This document shows positions 5,401-6,019 of a stretch of DNA of 6,019 nucleotides, piece after piece. A program made the translations under genes and the position numbers. How positions within the stretch are numbered: the first letter of the stretch is position 1; every line of letters begins with the position of its first letter. The stretch lies in assembly GCA_030605745.1 (NCBI GenBank), contig JAUWHT010000335.1:1-6019 (forward strand). Reading direction: 5' to 3'. This stretch comes from Pirellulales bacterium (lineage in GTDB: Bacteria > Planctomycetota > Planctomycetia > Pirellulales > Thermoguttaceae). The notes beneath the pieces are model-generated. The model was given only the letters and a program-made list of their open reading frames with translations, had not been told where the DNA came from and searched no databases.

Positions 5401-6019
5401 AGTGTAACCGATCCCAGCCTGCGAGCAATCCGCAACCGGACTGCTCGATGGATATGCGGCGGATATAGTGTAACCGATCCCAGCCTGCGAGCAATCCGCA
5501 ACCTGTCCAACTGCGCGCCGAAATCGCTGGCCAGTGTAACCGATCCCAGCCTGCGAGCAATCCGCAACTTCCTCGCATTGCGTCTCCTTCGTGGTGATGA
5601 GTGTAACCGATCCCAGCCTGCGAGCAATCCGCAACGGTCTCGTCCATGCTCAGGCCCGCGGCCAGAGTGTAACCGATCCCAGCCTGCGAGCAATCCGCAA
5701 CCGCGCCGCAGTCGGGGCGCAGCCGGGGGTGGAGTGTAACCGATCCCAGCCTGCGAGCAATCCGCAACATCATCGACTTCGGTCCCGGCCCCGGCGTGAG
5801 TGTAACCGATCCCAGCCTGCGAGCAATCCGCAACAGGGTGATCGGACGGCCTCGATGGGACGGAAGTGTAACCGATCCCAGCCTGCGAGCAATCCGCAAC
5901 CTCCGTATCGGCGTCGACGTTTGCCGGCACAGTGTAACCGATCCCAGCCTGCGAGCAATCCGCAACGAGGCGTCGAGCCGGCCCCCGTCCACCGGAAGTG
6001 TAACCGATCCCAGCCTGCG
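5401..6019 (-). CRISPR. Type II-C CRISPR array, at least 10 repeats, continues past the window
   Basis: The repeat is 36 nt. In crRNA sense (minus strand) it begins GTTGCGGATTGCTCG and ends GGGATCGGTTACACT. Repeats start at plus coordinates 5401, 5467, 5533, 5600, 5666, 5733, 5799, 5865, 5931 and 5997; the last is cut at 23 nt. The nine full copies are identical. The nine spacers are 30, 30, 31, 30, 31, 30, 30, 30 and 30 nt, all different and mostly GC-rich. The orientation is set by the tracrRNA: only minus-strand repeats pair with an RNA that has a promoter and a terminator. Transcription therefore runs from the right towards cas2, so the leader should be beyond 6019, unless repeats carry their own promoters as in some II-C arrays. 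No degenerate end repeat is seen at the cas2 side. Long open frames across this region only translate the repeat and are not genes. Confidence 0.98.

Noticed and set aside
5333..5992. 219-codon and 180-codon minus-strand frames with repeating residues such as ADCSQAGIGYT
   Set aside because: They are translations of the CRISPR repeats, which happen to lack stops in these frames.

Overview
The window holds a complete, compact type II-C CRISPR-Cas9 locus in GC-rich bacterial DNA. From left to right it has a tracrRNA gene on the minus strand, then cas9, cas1 and cas2 on the plus strand, and then a CRISPR array that runs off the right edge. There is no csn2 or cas4, and the Cas9 is of the short class (about 1034 residues), which is why I call II-C. 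The host cannot be fixed from the sequence. High GC, weak or absent Shine-Dalgarno sites and the general look of the Cas proteins would suit a planctomycete-like or other GC-rich environmental bacterium, but this is a weak guess.

Region by region: bases 1-540 hold no gene I can support, apart from a possible terminator tail at the left edge. A strong 25-bp imperfect inverted repeat lies at 562-633. The tracrRNA (816 down to about 708, minus strand) has a near-consensus promoter, a full-length anti-repeat at its 5' end, a UUCG-capped hairpin and a Rho-independent terminator. Its promoter is interleaved with a probable promoter for cas9 that faces the other way. cas9 (901-4005) has all RuvC and HNH catalytic residues. 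A 135-nt gap separates it from cas1 (4141-5028), and cas2 overlaps the end of cas1. After a 49-nt gap the array begins with identical 36-nt repeats and 30-31 nt spacers: nine full repeats, nine spacers and one cut repeat.

How it works together: Cas1 and Cas2 insert new spacers. The array is read on the minus strand, towards the cas genes, as shown by the orientation of the tracrRNA anti-repeat and its terminator. crRNA repeats pair with the tracrRNA anti-repeat, and the duplex loads Cas9, which cuts DNA matching the spacer next to an unknown PAM. The most unusual points are a tracrRNA that can fold its anti-repeat into its own hairpin using a copy of the crRNA repeat segment, and the overlapping divergent tracrRNA/cas9 promoters. 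Both suggest built-in control of Cas9 activity.
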